64,000 bases of DNA from Streptomyces sp. CNH099 (GCA_000514715.1 AZWL01000016.1:1-64000), one strand, 5' to 3'. Shown: positions 42,587 to 53,066, counted from the first letter of the stretch. Notes: a model not told the origin generated them from the letters alone. Numbers and translations are program-made.

Positions 42587-42877
42587 TCATGTCTGCTCTG
42601 CCTCCACGGCCTGCGCCACGAAACGGTCCACGTCCGCGGTGCCGAGCGGGCCCCGGGCCCGCAGGGCCCGGACGAACGCCCGGCGGCGGACCGCCAGGTC
42701 GAGGCATGCCTTGACGGGGTGCAGATACGCGCCCCGGCCGGGCAGCGTACCGCGGGGATCGGGGACGCACGCGCCCCCGGCCTCCACCACACGCAGCAGA
42801 TCGCCTTTGGTCGCCCGCACCCGGCACCCGACGCAGGTGCGCTCGGGGCAGGCCCGGGCGCGCGTCCGGCCAGACAC
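42587..42877 (-). CDS. YlxR (DUF448) family protein
   Basis: A 96-aa RNA-binding-type protein encoded between nusA and infB as in most bacteria. The signature RTCVGCRVRATKGDLLRVV and GRGAYLHPVKACLDLAVRRRAF is clear. GTG 42877 is chosen because GGAGGT lies 11 bp upstream; a TTG at 42883 is closer to it and cannot be excluded. Homologues have been linked to regulation of RNase P and of gene expression, without a settled function. Confidence 0.92.
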   Translation of the reverse strand: MSGRTRARACPERTCVGCRVRATKGDLLRVVEAGGACVPDPRGTLPGRGAYLHPVKACLDLAVRRRAFVRALRARGPLGTADVDRFVAQAVEAEQT

Positions 42878-43262
42878 GCTCAAGTCTACCTCCACGACCG
42901 ACGGGCGCCCGCTCCGGGGGCCAATCGAACGGCTGTTTTTTCCCAGGGCGAGAGGCAGCCCGGGACCGGGCCCGACGATACGTGATCCGGTCCGCCCGGG
43001 GCGACCGGGTTTTCCCCGGGCCCGGCCGCGCGGCCTCCGGCCCGGCCCGCTCGGACACGCTGCCGCGACGACGAGCCGGAGGGCCGGCCGGGGTGGAGCC
43101 GACTGCCCCCGCGGATCCCGCACCACCCGACCCGGCCGCCGGGAGCGGCCGAAGCACCGCACCCGCGCGGCGGCCCCGCGCCGACGCGCCGGGCCCGGGC
43201 AACACCCCGGCGTATCCGGGGTCCCCCCGAGGCGGGCGCCCCGGGGGCCGCCGGCGCGGGCG
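42878..43262. other. enlarged nusA-ylxR gap
   Basis: 385 bp of GC-rich sequence without a supported gene in either strand. nusA and ylxR usually lie close together. No clean terminator stem or promoter pair stood out; the left end contains the ylxR ribosome site. Confidence 0.5.
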
Positions 43263-44249
43263 TCAGCCCGCCGCCGGCTCCGTGTCCGGGCGGATGTCGA
43301 TCCGCCAGCCGGTGAGCCGCGCCGCCAGCCGCGCGTTCTGGCCCTCCTTGCCGATCGCCAGCGACAGCTGGTAGTCCGGCACGGTCACGCGCGCCGAGCG
43401 CGCCGCCAGGTCCACGACGTCGACCTTGCTCACCCGCGCCGGCGACAGCGCGTTGGCGACCAGCTCCGCCGGCTCGTCGGACCAGTCGACGATGTCGATC
43501 TTCTCGCCGCCCAGCTCGGCCATCACGTTGCGCACGCGGCCGCCCATCGGCCCGATGCAGGCGCCCTTCGCGTTCAGCCCGGAGCGCGTGGACCGTACGG
43601 CGATCTTCGTACGGTGCCCGGCCTCGCGGGCGATGGCCGCGATCTCCACCGAGCCGTCGGCGATCTCCGGCACCTCCAGCGCGAAGAGCTTCTTCACCAG
43701 GTTCGGATGGGTGCGCGAGAGGGTCACGGACGGGCCGCGTACGCCCTTGGTCACCCGCACCACGTACGTGCGCAGCCGGGTGCCGTGCTTGTACTCCTCG
43801 CCGGGCACCTGCTCCTGCACCGGCAGGATGGCCTCCAGCCGGCCGATGTCGACCAGCACGTTGTTGGGGTCCTTGCCCTGCTGGACGACGCCGGTGACGA
43901 TGTCGCCCTCGCGGCCCGCGTACTCGCCGAAGGTGACCTCCTCCTCGGCGTCCCGCAGCCGCTGGAGGATGACCTGCTTGGCGGTGGTCGCGGCGATCCG
44001 GCCGAAACCCGACGGGGTGTCGTCGAACTCGCGCGCCTCGCCGCCCTCCGGCACGTCGTCCGCGTCCTCCCGGGCCCACACCGTGACGTGCCCGGAGTCC
44101 CGGTTCAGCTCCACGCGGGCGTGCTGGCGGCTGCCCTCGGTGCGGTGGTAGGCGATGAGGAGGGCCGACTCGATGGCCTCGACCAGCAGGTCGAAGGAGA
44201 TCTCCTTCTCCCGCACCAAGCCGCGCAGGGCACTCATGTCGATGTCCAC
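43263..44249 (-). CDS. nusA: transcription termination/antitermination factor NusA
   Basis: Binds RNA polymerase and nascent RNA, modulating pausing, termination and rRNA antitermination. The 328-aa protein has an N-terminal domain (MDIDMSALRGLVREKEIS, LLVEAIESALLIAY), an S1 domain (REGDIVTGVVQQGKDPNNVLVDIG) and two KH domains (SGLNAKGACIGPMGGRVRNVM with the GxxG loop; LAIGKEGQNARLAARLTGW). It lacks the extra C-terminal acidic repeats of E. coli NusA, normal for actinobacteria. GTG 44249, 2 bp after rimP. Confidence 0.97.
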   Translation of the reverse strand: MDIDMSALRGLVREKEISFDLLVEAIESALLIAYHRTEGSRQHARVELNRDSGHVTVWAREDADDVPEGGEAREFDDTPSGFGRIAATTAKQVILQRLRDAEEEVTFGEYAGREGDIVTGVVQQGKDPNNVLVDIGRLEAILPVQEQVPGEEYKHGTRLRTYVVRVTKGVRGPSVTLSRTHPNLVKKLFALEVPEIADGSVEIAAIAREAGHRTKIAVRSTRSGLNAKGACIGPMGGRVRNVMAELGGEKIDIVDWSDEPAELVANALSPARVSKVDVVDLAARSARVTVPDYQLSLAIGKEGQNARLAARLTGWRIDIRPDTEPAAG

Positions 44250-44251
44250 GG

Positions 44252-44752
44252 CTACGAGCCCTCCTCGTCCTTCGTCACCTTGCGGTTGAACTCGACCTCG
44301 ACCCGGGCCCCGGCGATGTCGCCGAAGTCCAGCCGCCGGGCGGTGGGCCTACGACCCTTCACCCCCGGGACCTCAAGGTCCAGTCCCGCGTCGTCCACCG
44401 CGGTGATACGTCCCACGACTTCGCCGCCCTCCCGCAGCCGCACCTTGACCAGACGGCCCGCGGCACGACGGTAGTGGCGCGGCAGGGTCAGCGGACGGTC
44501 CGTACCCGGAGAGGTGACTTCCAGGACGTACGGACGGTCGCCCATCGCGTCGCTGGCGTCCAGCTCCTCCGCGACGCGCCGGCTCAGCTCCGCGCAGGTG
44601 TCCAGGCCCACGCCGCCGTCGGCGTCGACCACGACCCGCAGGACACGGCGCTTGCCCGCCGGGGTGAGCGCGATCTCCTCCAGGTCGAGGTCGCGTTCCT
44701 TGACGAGCGGCTCCAGCAGATCGCGCAGCCTCTCGTTCTGGGTGGTGCTCAT
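44252..44752 (-). CDS. rimP: ribosome maturation factor RimP
   Basis: 30S assembly factor; 166 aa with the N-terminal alpha/beta domain (LRVVVDADGGVGLDTCAELSRRV, YVLEVTSPGTDRPL, the family signature) and a C-terminal SH3-like domain (GRITAVDDAGLDLEV). The ATG at 44752 gives the standard length. First gene of the rimP-nusA-ylxR-infB cluster; its promoter must lie in the 103-bp gap shared with the divergent lipoprotein gene. Confidence 0.95.
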   Translation of the reverse strand: MSTTQNERLRDLLEPLVKERDLDLEEIALTPAGKRRVLRVVVDADGGVGLDTCAELSRRVAEELDASDAMGDRPYVLEVTSPGTDRPLTLPRHYRRAAGRLVKVRLREGGEVVGRITAVDDAGLDLEVPGVKGRRPTARRLDFGDIAGARVEVEFNRKVTKDEEGS

Positions 44753-44855
44753 CCGGGTGACTCCTCGGCCGCGTGTGCTGTTGTCTGCCGTCACGTGTCG
44801 GGTCAAAGGGTATCCGCTCCACGACCTGTGCGTTGCCCACCGGTACGCTCGGCTC

Positions 44856-45413
44856 GTGCGGATCAACGGACTCCCGGCGAGAAGGGCCGTGCTGGCCGGT
44901 GCCGCCGCGCTGGCCGCGGCGGGCACCACCGCGGGCTGTTCCGGCGGCGACGACGGGGGCGACGGGGACACCGGCCCCGCCCACGCCGAACGGCTCCGGC
45001 GCCGGGCCGCGGCCGAGTCGCGCGACCTGCTGCGCCGCTACGACGCCACGGCGGCGGCGCACCCCGCCCTGGCCGCGGCGCTCGACCCGCTGCGCGGCGA
45101 CGTGGCCCGGCACGTCGCGGCGCTGGGGCGGGGCCTGCCCGCGGACACCCGCGCCGCGTCCCCGGCCGGCGGTGTCGCGGGCCCCGCTGACCGCGCCGAC
45201 GCCGCTCCCCCGCCGCCGGCGCGGAAGCGCGGCGGTCCGGAGGTGCCCGCGGACCCGGCAGAGGCGGTCGCGGAGCTGGCCGCCGCCGAGCAGCGCACCG
45301 CCCGGGCCCACACCGCCGCCCTGGCCGCGGCCCCGGGCGAGTTCGCCCGGCTGCTGGCCTCGGTGGCGGCGGCGGGCGCGACCCACGTCTACCTGCTCGG
45401 GGAGACGACTTGA
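44856..45413 (+). CDS. putative lipoprotein, unknown function
   Basis: A 185-aa protein from GTG 44856. The N-terminus has PARRAVLAGAAALAAAGTTAGC, i.e. a double-arginine n-region, short hydrophobic core and a lipobox ending in Cys ~29, so probably a Tat- or Sec-exported lipoprotein. The rest is helical, rich in Ala/Arg/Glu with spaced histidines (AAHPALAAALDPLRGDVARHVAAL, AEQRTARAHTAALAAA), resembling the ferritin-like four-helix pattern of its neighbour. It is divergent from rimP and 91 bp upstream of the DUF4439 gene, probably one transcript. Confidence 0.78.
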   Translation: MRINGLPARRAVLAGAAALAAAGTTAGCSGGDDGGDGDTGPAHAERLRRRAAAESRDLLRRYDATAAAHPALAAALDPLRGDVARHVAALGRGLPADTRAASPAGGVAGPADRADAAPPPPARKRGGPEVPADPAEAVAELAAAEQRTARAHTAALAAAPGEFARLLASVAAAGATHVYLLGETT

Positions 45414-45504
45414 GCGGTACCGTGCGCCGCCCCCGGCGGACGCCGCACCGGCCGTGGCCGCCGCGGCCGGCGGCCCGGCCCCGTCCCGTACCCCAGGAGG
45501 CACC

Positions 45505-45981
45505 GTGAGCGAACCGTCCGACGAGGCCCTCGCCGCGGCGCAGCGCGCGCTGGCGGCCGAGCACGCCGCCGTCTACGGCTACGGCGTCGTCGGCGCGCAC
45601 GCCGGCGGCCGGGCCGCCGAGGCGCGCGCCGGCTACGACGCCCACCGCGCCCGCCGCGACTCACTCGGCCGCGTCGTCAGCGGCCTCGGCGACCGGCCGC
45701 AGCCCGCCGCAGCCGCGTACGCGCTGCCGTTCGCGGTGCCGGACGAGGCGGCCGCCGTCCGGCTGGCGGCCGAGCTGGAGGACCGGATCGCGGGCAGCTA
45801 CGCCGACCTCGTCCAGGCCGCGGAGGGCGACCTGCGCCGCGAGGCGGCGGCCGCGCTGCGCGAGGCGGCGGTCCGGGCGGCGCGCTGGCGCGGGGGGAGC
45901 GTAGCCTTCCCTGGGCTGGCCGAACGCACGGCCGACACCGCGCCCGCGGGTCGGCGGGGCGGCGCCGGCTGCACGGACTGA
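45505..45981 (+). CDS. DUF4439 ferritin-like domain protein
   Basis: A 158-aa soluble helical protein with ALAAEHAAVYGYGVVGAHAGG and later RLAAELEDRIAGSYADLVQAAEGDLRR, ending near FPGLAERTADTAPA. The E..H and later E/H positions resemble a ferritin-like four-helix bundle, and the family is annotated as DUF4439. Whether metal is bound is unknown. GTG 45505 has AGGAGG 4-9 bp upstream. Pairs with the preceding lipoprotein gene. Confidence 0.82.
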   Translation: MSEPSDEALAAAQRALAAEHAAVYGYGVVGAHAGGRAAEARAGYDAHRARRDSLGRVVSGLGDRPQPAAAAYALPFAVPDEAAAVRLAAELEDRIAGSYADLVQAAEGDLRREAAAALREAAVRAARWRGGSVAFPGLAERTADTAPAGRRGGAGCTD

Positions 45982-46078
45982 CCCGCACGGCCGGCCGGCC
46001 GGCGACCGCCGGCCCGGCACCAGAACGGCCCGGCACGAGGACACACGTCGCTAGAGGACGCAAGAGGACACTGCCCGT

Positions 46079-46999
46079 ATGGCATCTGCACCGCAGTACC
46101 GGCCCGAGCCGCCGGAGCGCCTGGTGCGCCACGTCTCCGCCCGCGGCGACCCGGGCCGCGCCTGGCTCGCCGGGCTGGCCGGCCTGGTCGACGGCCTGCT
46201 GCGGCGCTGGGCGCTGACGCCGGAGCGGGTGCACGCGCCGGGCGGGCGCACCAGCGTCCTCGTCCTGGTACGCCTTGAGGACGGCACTCCGGCCGCCCTG
46301 AAGGTCGCCTACGAGCCCGCGCGCATCGCGGCCGAGCGGCGCGCGCTGGAGCACTGGAACGGGGTCGGCGCGGTGCGGCTGCTGCGGGCCGACGCCCCCG
46401 CGGGAGCGCTGCTGCTCGAACGGCTGCAGGCGGACGTCAGCCTCCGCTCGCTGCCGGAGGCCAATGCGCAGCTGGAGGCGGCGGCCACGCTGCAGCGGCT
46501 GTGGACCGCGCCGCCCGCGGGCCACACGCTGCCGACGGTGCCGGAGCACACCGCGCGGCTCGCGGAGCGGCTGCGTGAGCTGCGCGCCGAGCCGTACGCG
46601 GAGCTGGTCGACGCCGCGCTGGCGCGCCGCGAGGCGCTGCTCGGCGACCGGGCGGCGGCGGGGCCCGACGTGCTGCTGCACGGCGACTACCACCAGGGCC
46701 ACGTGCTGGCCGCCGAGCGGATGCCGTGGCTGGCGGTGGGGCCGCGGCCGCTGGTCGGCGAGCGCGCGTACGACCTGGCCTGGCCGGCCCGGGACCGGGT
46801 CGACACCCTCGTGGCCGCGCCGGGCGCGGCGGCGGCGACGCGGCGGCGGCTGACGAAGCTGGCGGACTCCCTGGACGTCGACCGCGACCGGCTGCGCGGC
46901 TGGACGCTGTTCCGCTGCGTCGCGGCGGGCGTGACGGGCCTGGCCCGCGGCGACCGCAACGGCGGCGAACTCCACCTGGAGTACGCGAGCTGGCTCTGA
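46079..46999 (+). CDS. aminoglycoside-phosphotransferase-fold protein, probably inactive or divergent
   Basis: A 306-aa protein with the APH(6)/streptomycin-kinase-like plan: RTSVLVLVRLEDGTPAALKVAYEP (nucleotide-site strand with Lys), AVRLLRADAPAGALLLERL (hinge) and LLHGDYHQGHVL around H201-D203. In canonical enzymes this reads HGDxHxGN and is followed by IDPKP; here the Asn is H208 and the metal-binding Asp is G221 (AVGPRPLVGERAYDLA). Both Mg ligands are therefore replaced, while the catalytic Asp203 stays. So it may not phosphorylate, and resistance function should not be assumed. ATG 46079 has AGAGGACA upstream. It stands alone, converging on proS. Confidence 0.8.
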   Translation: MASAPQYRPEPPERLVRHVSARGDPGRAWLAGLAGLVDGLLRRWALTPERVHAPGGRTSVLVLVRLEDGTPAALKVAYEPARIAAERRALEHWNGVGAVRLLRADAPAGALLLERLQADVSLRSLPEANAQLEAAATLQRLWTAPPAGHTLPTVPEHTARLAERLRELRAEPYAELVDAALARREALLGDRAAAGPDVLLHGDYHQGHVLAAERMPWLAVGPRPLVGERAYDLAWPARDRVDTLVAAPGAAAATRRRLTKLADSLDVDRDRLRGWTLFRCVAAGVTGLARGDRNGGELHLEYASWL

Positions 47000-47021
47000 C
47001 CGCCCGCCGCGGACGGCCCGC

Positions 47022-48749
47022 TCAGTCCGCCGCCGTCAGTCGCGCCAGCGCCTCGTCCACCGGCAGCTCCTCGCGCTCCCCGGTGCGGCGGTCCTTCAGC
47101 TCCACCACACCGTCGCCCGCGCGCCGCCCCGCGACCAGGATCTGCGGCACGCCCATCAGCTCGGCGTCGGTGAACTTCACGCCCGGCGACACCGAGGGCC
47201 GGTCGTCCACCAGCACCCGCACCCCGGCCGCGCCCAGCTTCTCCGCCAGCTCCAGCGCCAGCTCCGTCTGCTTGGCCTTGCCCGCGGCGACGATGTGCAC
47301 GTCCGCCGGGGCCACCTCGCGCGGCCAGCACAGCCCCAGCTCGTCGTGCGTCTGCTCGGCGAGCGCGGCGACGGCCCGGGAGACCCCGATCCCGTACGAG
47401 CCCATGGTCACCCGCACCGGCTTGCCGTCCTGGCCGAGGACGTCCAGCTCGAAGGCGTCGGCGTACTTGCGGCCGAGCTGGAAGATGTGGCCGATCTCGA
47501 TGGCACGGTCCAGCTCGATGCCCGCGCCGCAGCGCGGGCAGGGGTCGCCGGGCTCGACGACGACCACGTCGAGGTACTCGTCGACCTCGAAGTCGCGGCC
47601 GCAGACCACGTTGCGCGCGTGCGAGTCGGGCTTGTTGGAGCCGGTGACCCACGACGTGCCGGGGGCGACGCGGGGGTCGGCCAGATAGCGGAAGGCCCGC
47701 TTCTCGGGGGGCCCGGTCATGCCCTGCGGGCCGACGTACCCGCGGACGAGGTCGGGGCGGTCGGCGAAGTCCTCGGCGGTGACGACCTCGACCTCGGCCG
47801 GGGCCAGCCGCTCGGCGAGCTTGCCGAGGTCGACCTCGCGGTCACCCGGCACGCCGACCGCGGTGATCTCGCCGTCGACCTTCACCAGCAGGTTCTTCAG
47901 CGTGGCGGAGGCGGGCACGCCCAGGTGCGCGGCGAGGGTCTCGATCGTCGGGGTGTCCGGCGTGTCCAGCTCCTCGACCGGCGGGTGCCCGTCGAGCGGG
48001 GCGGGCGGCACGGTCGTCGTCAGCGCCTCCGTGTTCGCCGCGAACCCGCAGGAGGGGCACTGCACGTACGTGTCCTCGCCCGCGGCGGCGGGGGCGAGGA
48101 ACTCCTCGCTGGCCGAGCCGCCCATGGCGCCGGAGACGGCGGAGACGATGCGGTAGTCGAAGCCGAGCCGGTCGAAGATCCGCTGGTACGCCTCGCGGTG
48201 CAGCCCGTAGGAGGCGACGAGGCCGTCGTCGGAGGTGTCGAAGGAGTACGAGTCCTTCATGTGGAACTCGCGGCCGCGCAGCACGCCGGAGCGGGGCCGG
48301 GCCTCGTCCCGGTACTTGATCTGGATCTGGTAGAGGATCACGGGCATGTCCTTGTAGGACGAGCACTGGTCCTTGACCACCTGGGTGAACAGCTCTTCGT
48401 GCGTGGGCCCGAGGACGTAGTCGACGCCCTTGCGGTCCTTGAGCGCGAACAGCAGGTCGCCGTACTCGTCGGCGCGGCCCGTCGCCTCGTACAGCTCGCG
48501 GGGCAGCAGCGCGGGCAGCAGCACCTCCTGGCCGCCGATCGCGTCCATCTCCTCGCGGACGACCCGGGCCACGTTCTCCAGGACGCGCTTGCCGAGCGGC
48601 AGCCACGTCCACACCCCGGCGGACGAGCGGCGGACATAGCCCGCGCGGACGAGCAGCTTGTGGCTCGCGGTCTCGGCGTCGGCCGGGTCGTCGCGCAGCG
48701 TCTTGAGCATCATCCGGGACATGCGCTGAACGTGGCTGTGCTGGCTCAT
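47022..48749 (-). CDS. proS: prolyl-tRNA synthetase (bacterial type)
   Basis: Charges tRNA-Pro. The 575-aa protein is the bacterial ProRS form: class II motif 1 region (SHKLLVRAGYVRRSSAGVW), motif 2 (LYQIQIKYRDEARPRSGVLRGREF), TxE-type YVLGPTHEELFT, an insertion domain (~residues 230-390, editing-type) and motif 3 (TMGSYGIGVSRAVAALAEQ), then an anticodon-binding domain. ATG 48749 fits streptomycete homologues beginning just before VQRMS. It is followed 22 bp on by the convergent APH-like gene. Confidence 0.96.
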   Translation of the reverse strand: MSQHSHVQRMSRMMLKTLRDDPADAETASHKLLVRAGYVRRSSAGVWTWLPLGKRVLENVARVVREEMDAIGGQEVLLPALLPRELYEATGRADEYGDLLFALKDRKGVDYVLGPTHEELFTQVVKDQCSSYKDMPVILYQIQIKYRDEARPRSGVLRGREFHMKDSYSFDTSDDGLVASYGLHREAYQRIFDRLGFDYRIVSAVSGAMGGSASEEFLAPAAAGEDTYVQCPSCGFAANTEALTTTVPPAPLDGHPPVEELDTPDTPTIETLAAHLGVPASATLKNLLVKVDGEITAVGVPGDREVDLGKLAERLAPAEVEVVTAEDFADRPDLVRGYVGPQGMTGPPEKRAFRYLADPRVAPGTSWVTGSNKPDSHARNVVCGRDFEVDEYLDVVVVEPGDPCPRCGAGIELDRAIEIGHIFQLGRKYADAFELDVLGQDGKPVRVTMGSYGIGVSRAVAALAEQTHDELGLCWPREVAPADVHIVAAGKAKQTELALELAEKLGAAGVRVLVDDRPSVSPGVKFTDAELMGVPQILVAGRRAGDGVVELKDRRTGEREELPVDEALARLTAAD

Positions 48750-48830
48750 GCCCCGGACTCTAGCGCCGGACGCGGGCCCGCCGGTAATTCGGCCGCCGAA
48801 GCTGTGGACAACTCGCCGGTTGTGGACAAG

Positions 48831-49364
48831 TCAGCGCAGCAGCGGCAGCTCTGCCCCCATCACCACGTACGGGCTGGGGGCGCCGGGGAAGACCACCCGG
48901 CGGGCGAGGTCGCGGTAGCCGAGCTGCCGGTACAGATGGCGCGCGGGGCTCTCCACGTCGATGGCGGAGAGCAGGCTCCTGGGCTCGGCGGCGTCGTCGG
49001 TGATCCGGGTGATCAGCTCGCGGCCGATCCCGCGCTGCTGGAAGGCCGGGTGCACGTGCAGCTCGGTGATGACGAAGGCGTCGTCGAGCCAGCGGTCCTC
49101 GCCGACGGCGCGCAGATACGGCTGGACGACCGTGGACCACCAGTAGACGCGGTTGTTCGGCATGCCGTAGACGAACCCGGCGAGCCGGCCGGTGGCGGTG
49201 GTGGCCCCGAGCGCGCGGGCGCCGGCGTTGGTCAGGTGCCGCAGCACGACGTGGCGGCGTACGCCGATCTCGTCGTCGGTGAGCCCGAAGGCGACGGCCT
49301 GCACGGCGAGCGCGTCGTCCACTCGGGCGGCGAGGTCGAGGGGGCCGACGACGACGTCATCCAT
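48831..49364 (-). CDS. GNAT family N-acetyltransferase
   Basis: A 177-aa acetyltransferase: ITELHVHPAFQQRGIGRELITRI is the acetyl-CoA motif A (V..QxxGxG), and SAIDVESPARHLYRQLGYRDL is motif B. Substrate unknown. ATG 49364 follows weak spacing but an upstream in-frame ATG translates the GC-rich spacer and is disfavoured. Between proS and the second GNAT gene, same strand. Confidence 0.88.
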   Translation of the reverse strand: MDDVVVGPLDLAARVDDALAVQAVAFGLTDDEIGVRRHVVLRHLTNAGARALGATTATGRLAGFVYGMPNNRVYWWSTVVQPYLRAVGEDRWLDDAFVITELHVHPAFQQRGIGRELITRITDDAAEPRSLLSAIDVESPARHLYRQLGYRDLARRVVFPGAPSPYVVMGAELPLLR

Positions 49365-49508
49365 GGCTGGGCACCCTACCCTGCGCCGCACCCCGCCGGT
49401 CCGCCCCCGCGGTACGACCCGCGCGCGGCCGCCCGGGCGGGCACGCCGCCCCTCCGTCCCCTCCGGCCGCCGGCCCGCGCCGCACGGCCCGGGGCCCGGG
49501 GCGCGTCG

Positions 49509-50354
49509 TCAGAACAGCACGCTCATGAAGGCCCCGACCTCGCGGAAGCCCACCCTGCGGTACGCCGCGCGGGCCACCGTGTTGAAGTCGTTCACGTACA
49601 GGCTGACCACCGGCGCCACCTCGCGCAGCGCGTACCGCAGGACCGCCGCGAGGCCCGTCTCCGACAGCCCGCGCCCGCGGTGCTCGGGCGCCACCCACAC
49701 GCCCTGGATCTGGCACGCCTGCGGGGTCGCCGCGCCGATCTCCGCCTTGAAGACGACCTCGCCGTTCTCCACGCGCGCGAAGGACCTGCCGCCGCCGACC
49801 AGCTCCGCGACCCGCGCCTGGTACAGCAGCCCGCCGTCGCCGGCGAGCGGCGAGACGCCGACCTCCTCGGTGAACATCGCCACGCACGCCGGCATGATCA
49901 GGTCCATCTCGTCCTTGCGGATGCGGCGGACCAGCGGGTCGGGCTCGACGGCCGCGGGCACCGAGGTGGTGACCATCAGCGGCTGCCGGGCGCGCACCTC
50001 GCGCGCGGGTCCCCAGGCGGGCTCCAGCAGGGACCACAGCTCCGCGGTGGGCTCGGCCGGGCCGACGATCGAGGAGCAGCGCCGCCCGGCGCGCCGGGCG
50101 CGCTCGGCGAAGCCGCGCACGGCCTCGGGGGTGGCGCAGACAGGCACGAGGTTGGCGCCCGCGTAGCACAGCGACGTCAGCCGTCCGCCCGCATACCAGC
50201 CCCACAGCTCGCCGCCGAGCCGCCAGGGGTCGAGCCCGGCGACGGCGACGCGGGAGGCGACGAACGCGTTGGCGACCGGTTCGCGGTCGAGCACGGCACG
50301 GGCGGCGTCGAGCTCCGCGGGTTCGAGCAGCCGTGTGGTGGTGGTCGTCAACAC
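49509..50354 (-). CDS. DUF4081-GNAT acetyltransferase
   Basis: A 281-aa protein: N-terminal DUF4081 part (AELDAARAVLDREPVANAFVASRV, LWGWYAGGRLTSLCYAGANLVP) and a C-terminal GNAT domain with IQGVWVAPEHRGRGLSETGLAAVL and VSLYVNDFNTVARAAYRRVGF. The same two-domain protein is found next to ispG in other streptomycetes by my recollection. Substrate unknown. It lies 62 bp downstream of ispG and may be its cotranscribed partner. Confidence 0.88.
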   Translation of the reverse strand: MLTTTTTRLLEPAELDAARAVLDREPVANAFVASRVAVAGLDPWRLGGELWGWYAGGRLTSLCYAGANLVPVCATPEAVRGFAERARRAGRRCSSIVGPAEPTAELWSLLEPAWGPAREVRARQPLMVTTSVPAAVEPDPLVRRIRKDEMDLIMPACVAMFTEEVGVSPLAGDGGLLYQARVAELVGGGRSFARVENGEVVFKAEIGAATPQACQIQGVWVAPEHRGRGLSETGLAAVLRYALREVAPVVSLYVNDFNTVARAAYRRVGFREVGAFMSVLF

Positions 50355-50416
50355 AGCGGCACTGTACCTGTGCCCGCGCCCGCCCGCTTCCTGCGGATAC
50401 GCCCCGTGTCCGGGGG

Positions 50417-51571
<1,155 letters not shown>

Positions 51572-51749
51572 CTGGCGGCAACCCCTGTTGTACGGATCAT
51601 GGCCCCCGCCGGACGAGGGCCCGGTACCCGAGATTACGGCACCCGCCGACCGCTCCGCGGCCGGTGCCCCGGGCGGTCACCGGAAGTGTCGGCAAAACGG
51701 CACCGAACGTTTGCCGGCGGTGCACCGCGACCGCCGCGCGCCGCCGGCG

Positions 51750-53066
51750 TCAGCCCGTGAGCTGCACCGGGTTCACCACGTCCGCCACGAGCACCAGCAG
51801 CGTGAAGCAGATGAACACCCCGGCGACGACGTACGCCACCGGCATGAGCTTCGCCACGTCGAACGGCCCCGGGTCGGGCCGCCGGAAGACCCGCGCGAAC
51901 GCGCGCCGCACCGACTCCCACAGCGCCCCCGCGATGTGCCCGCCGTCCAGCGGCAGCAGCGGCAGCATGTTGAACAGGAACAGCGACAGGTTGAAGCCCG
52001 CCACCAGCAGCAGCATCGACGCCACCCGCTGCTCGGGCGGGATGTCGAGGTTCAGCACCTCGCCGCCCACCCGGGCGGCGCCGACGACGCCGACCGGCGA
52101 GTCCTCCTGGCGCTCCTCGCCCTGGAACGCCGCGTTCCACAGGTCGGGGATCTTCGACGGCAGCGCGATGAGCGCGTCGACGCCGTTGACCACCATGTCT
52201 CCCATGCGGTCCACCGACTGGCCGAAGTCCTGCTTGACGATGCCGCTGGCGGGGGTGAAGCCGAGGAAGCCGGCCTTCACGTACTCGCCGTCGACGTAGC
52301 CGCCGTCGCCGTCGCTCTTGCTCACCGTGTTCTCGGTGAGCGTGGGGTGCAGGTCGACGCGCTCGCCGTCGCGCTCGACGGTGACGGTGGCCGGGCCGAT
52401 GGTGTCGCGGATGCTGGTCTGCAGGGTCTCCCAGTCGTCGATCGGGCGGCCGTTGAACCCCACGATCCTGTCGCCGCGCTCCAGCCCCGCGGCCTTGGCC
52501 GGGGCGGCGGGGTCGCTGTCCCGGCACTTGCGGTCCGGGTTCTCGGCGACCGCCTCGGCCTTGATCACGCAGTCGGACACGGAGCCGACGGTGGTGGTCT
52601 GGGTCGCGATGCCGAACGTCATCATCACGCCGACGAACACCACGACGGCCAGCACCAGGTTCATGAACGGCCCGGCGAACATGACGATGACCCGCTTCCA
52701 CGGGGCCCGGGTGTAGAACAGCCGCTTCTCGTCGCCGGGCTGCAGCTCCTCGTACGCCGCCTGCCGCGCGTCCTCGATCATGCCGCGGAACGGCGACGTG
52801 GAGCGCCGCTGCACCCGGCCGTCCTCGCCCGGCGGGAACATCCCGATCATGCGGATGTAGCCGCCGAGCGGGATCCACTTGATGCCGTACTCCGTCTCGC
52901 CCTTCTTCCGGGACCACATCGTGGGGCCGAAGCCGACCATGTACTGCGGGACGCGGATGCCGAACATCTTGGCCGTGCTGAGGTGGCCGAACTCGTGCCA
53001 GGCGATGGAGAAGAGCAGTCCGAAGGCGAAGACGACGATGCCGAGAACCGTCATGAATGCCGTCAT
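51750..53066 (-). CDS. RseP-like site-2 zinc metalloprotease
   Basis: A 438-aa intramembrane protease of the M50B family. The first helix holds the zinc motif AWHEFGH (H24, E25, H28); a PDZ domain lies at about residues 190-270 (GLERGDRIVGFNGRPIDDW); the third motif NMLPLLPLDGGHI and a final helix are intact. Substrates are usually anti-sigma factors or remnants of signal peptides; none is identifiable here. Starts 30 bp after dxr and precedes ispG. Confidence 0.94.
   Translation of the reverse strand: MTAFMTVLGIVVFAFGLLFSIAWHEFGHLSTAKMFGIRVPQYMVGFGPTMWSRKKGETEYGIKWIPLGGYIRMIGMFPPGEDGRVQRRSTSPFRGMIEDARQAAYEELQPGDEKRLFYTRAPWKRVIVMFAGPFMNLVLAVVVFVGVMMTFGIATQTTTVGSVSDCVIKAEAVAENPDRKCRDSDPAAPAKAAGLERGDRIVGFNGRPIDDWETLQTSIRDTIGPATVTVERDGERVDLHPTLTENTVSKSDGDGGYVDGEYVKAGFLGFTPASGIVKQDFGQSVDRMGDMVVNGVDALIALPSKIPDLWNAAFQGEERQEDSPVGVVGAARVGGEVLNLDIPPEQRVASMLLLVAGFNLSLFLFNMLPLLPLDGGHIAGALWESVRRAFARVFRRPDPGPFDVAKLMPVAYVVAGVFICFTLLVLVADVVNPVQLTG

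Noticed and set aside
46079..46999. Streptomycin/aminoglycoside resistance gene
   Set aside because: Both Mg-ligand positions of the family are replaced, so resistance cannot be claimed from the fold alone.
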